Source: DATKLL01 sp035542475 (GTDB taxonomy: Bacteria > Desulfobacterota > Syntrophia > Syntrophales > UBA2185). From it: a DNA stretch of 32,466 nucleotides. Every line of letters begins with the position of its first letter. The stretch's first letter is position 1. Where the stretch lies: the NCBI GenBank assembly GCA_035542475.1, contig DATKLL010000151.1, positions 1 to 32,466 on the forward strand. The letters run 5' to 3'. The notes under the pieces were generated by a model that saw nothing but the letters and a program-made list of their open reading frames with translations, did not search any database and was not told the DNA's origin. This document shows positions 31,670 to 32,466 of the stretch, piece by piece. A program made the position numbers and the translations under genes.

Positions 31670-32179
31670 ATGAAAAAGTACATTGTATTGTTTTGCTTGC
31701 CGGTTTTATTTTCTGCCGGTTATGTGTATGCGGCTTGCGTCTCAGGAAATTGCGAAAATGGACAAGGGACATATACATATAGTGGAAATACGTATGTCGG
31801 CGAGTTCAAAGATGGCAAAATGGAAGGACAAGGGACACTTACGCATGTCAATGGCGATAAGTATGTTGGTGAGTTCAAAGACGGCAAGATGGAGGGGCAA
31901 GGAACATATACATACACCAATGGAAGTAATTATGCTGGCGAGTTTAAAGATGGTAAAATAGATGGGCAAGGGACATTTACATACGCCAATGGCGATAAGT
32001 GTGCTGGAGAGTTCAAAGATGGCAAGATAGAAGGGCAAGGTACTTATACATTCGTCAATGGCGATAAGTACGTTGGCGAGTTCAAAGACGGCAAGATGGA
32101 AGGGCAAGGTACTTATACATTCGTCAATGGTAATAAGCTTGTCGGCGAGTTTAAAGATGGCAAATTTGTAGATAAATGA
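31670..32179 (+). CDS. Exported MORN-repeat protein
   Basis: A 169-residue protein with a signal peptide (MKKYIVLFCLPVLFSAGYVYA). The mature part consists of MORN repeats of 23 residues each: YVGEFKDGKMEGQGTYTYTNG and near-identical copies. There are five full units plus a sixth partial one and a degenerate first one. MORN repeats form extended beta-hairpin arrays that often bind lipids or proteins. The start is ATG at 31670 after AGGGGTGAGT. The DNA repeats are very similar to each other, so the number of repeats may vary between strains. Confidence 0.85.
   Translation: MKKYIVLFCLPVLFSAGYVYAACVSGNCENGQGTYTYSGNTYVGEFKDGKMEGQGTLTHVNGDKYVGEFKDGKMEGQGTYTYTNGSNYAGEFKDGKIDGQGTFTYANGDKCAGEFKDGKIEGQGTYTFVNGDKYVGEFKDGKMEGQGTYTFVNGNKLVGEFKDGKFVDK
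31793..32176 (+). repeat. Tandem 69-bp coding repeats of the MORN protein
   Basis: Units begin at 31793, 31862, 31931, 32000, 32069 and 32138, each exactly 69 bp after the last except for the partial sixth. The core GAGTT(C/T)AAAGA(T/C)GGCAA is almost constant. The units keep frame, so copy-number change by recombination would give longer or shorter but intact proteins. Confidence 0.9.
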
Positions 32180-32375
32180 AAACCGTATCTTTTGCTTGAC
32201 AGACTTGTTAGATTAAACATTTCAAACGCAAATCATCAAAATATTTATTCACTATGGTTGTTGAGTTATGGGTAGAGCCAATAACCACCACGATTCATAT
32301 TTCCCTTCATTTTACTTGTACAATGCGGGATGAAATATACAAAATATGTTCCGGTCACGAATCACGACTTCGATA

Positions 32376-32419
32376 GAAAACAAAAATGGGGAATCAGACC
32401 TTAATTCTGACTCCCCATT
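32376..32419 (-). terminator. Rho-independent terminator of the tRNA gene at the right edge
   Basis: The arms AATGGGGAATCAGA (32385-32398) and TCTGACTCCCCATT (32406-32419) form a 14-bp stem with a single G-T-type mismatch position and a seven-base loop. On the minus strand TTTTTGTTTT follows. It lies 25 bp after the 3' end of the tRNA. Confidence 0.85.
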
Positions 32420-32443
32420 ACCAAAAGGTTTTAATCTCAATTT

Positions 32444-32466
32444 TGGTGCCGAGGCCGGGACTTGAA
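32444..32466 (-). tRNA. tRNA, 3' end only (probably tRNA-Leu), cut by window edge
   Basis: On the minus strand the last bases read TTCAAGTCCCGGCCTCGGCA and then CCA. This gives a T-loop (TTCAAGT), the 3' side of the T stem (CCCGG), the 3' side of an acceptor stem (CCTCGGC), discriminator A and encoded CCA. The matching 5' acceptor would be GCCGAGG, which is common in bacterial tRNA-Leu. The anticodon is outside the window, so the amino acid is inferred. Confidence 0.82.

Noticed and set aside
31793..32176. Possible CRISPR-like direct repeats
   Set aside because: The repeats are contiguous 69-bp coding units without spacers and give MORN motifs in frame.
32385..32419. Possible REP/transposon end because of the GGGGAATCAGACC word
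   Set aside because: The perfect position after a tRNA 3' end and the T-run on the minus strand make a terminator the simpler reading.

Overview
The window looks like a chromosomal segment of a strict or facultative anaerobe of the Desulfobacterota, most like the Syntrophales/Syntrophobacterales. This is inferred from the fused nuoCD gene, the nuoA-B-CD-E-F-G-H-I-J-K-L order, the DUF3300/DUF2950 pair, a complete Mla-type lipid transport cluster and the style of the intergenic repeats. I cannot name the species. No phage, plasmid, CRISPR or complete insertion sequence is visible.

Region 1 (1-10284, minus strand) is a respiratory complex I (NADH-quinone oxidoreductase) operon. It reads from nuoA, which starts at a TTG at 10284, to nuoL, which is cut by the left edge. 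The genes are packed with overlaps or short gaps, except at two places. A 123-bp element with terminal inverted repeats sits between nuoI and nuoJ. A cluster of three GC-rich hairpins lies between nuoG and nuoH and also encodes the end of NuoG.

Region 2 (10554-15873) is a mixed envelope/stress segment. It holds a degenerate PAP2-like membrane protein (minus), a long-chain ChrA chromate-transporter family protein (plus), a glycine-zipper lipoprotein (minus) with a strong terminator, and an exported DUF3300-DUF2950 pair (plus). Region 3 (15924-17448, minus) has a nitronate monooxygenase/FabK-like flavoprotein preceded by the decayed remnant of a long-chain acyl-CoA synthetase.

Region 4 (17952-23205, minus) is a lipid-asymmetry (Mla/MCE) cluster in the order mlaE, mlaF, mlaD, mlaC, mlaA and an outer-membrane beta-barrel protein. 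The ATPase MlaF carries an extra C-terminal domain of about 145 residues that reads as a degenerate GGDEF domain. No MlaB (STAS) gene is present. This is the most unusual system in the window: an ABC lipid transporter ATPase apparently fused to a catalytically dead nucleotide-cyclase fold. Region 5 (23417-26608, minus) has a ferredoxin-NADP reductase-like flavoprotein, a lipoprotein thiol peroxidase lacking its resolving cysteine, and glucose-6-phosphate isomerase.

Region 6 (27113-32179, plus) has a UbiA/MenA-type prenyltransferase, a small unknown protein with a GTG start, a translationally coupled pair of exported metallo-beta-lactamase-fold protein and membrane metallophosphoesterase, a small membrane protein with a Cys-rich tail, and an exported MORN-repeat protein. 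The right edge cuts a tRNA gene (minus, probably Leu) whose Rho-independent terminator lies at 32385-32419.
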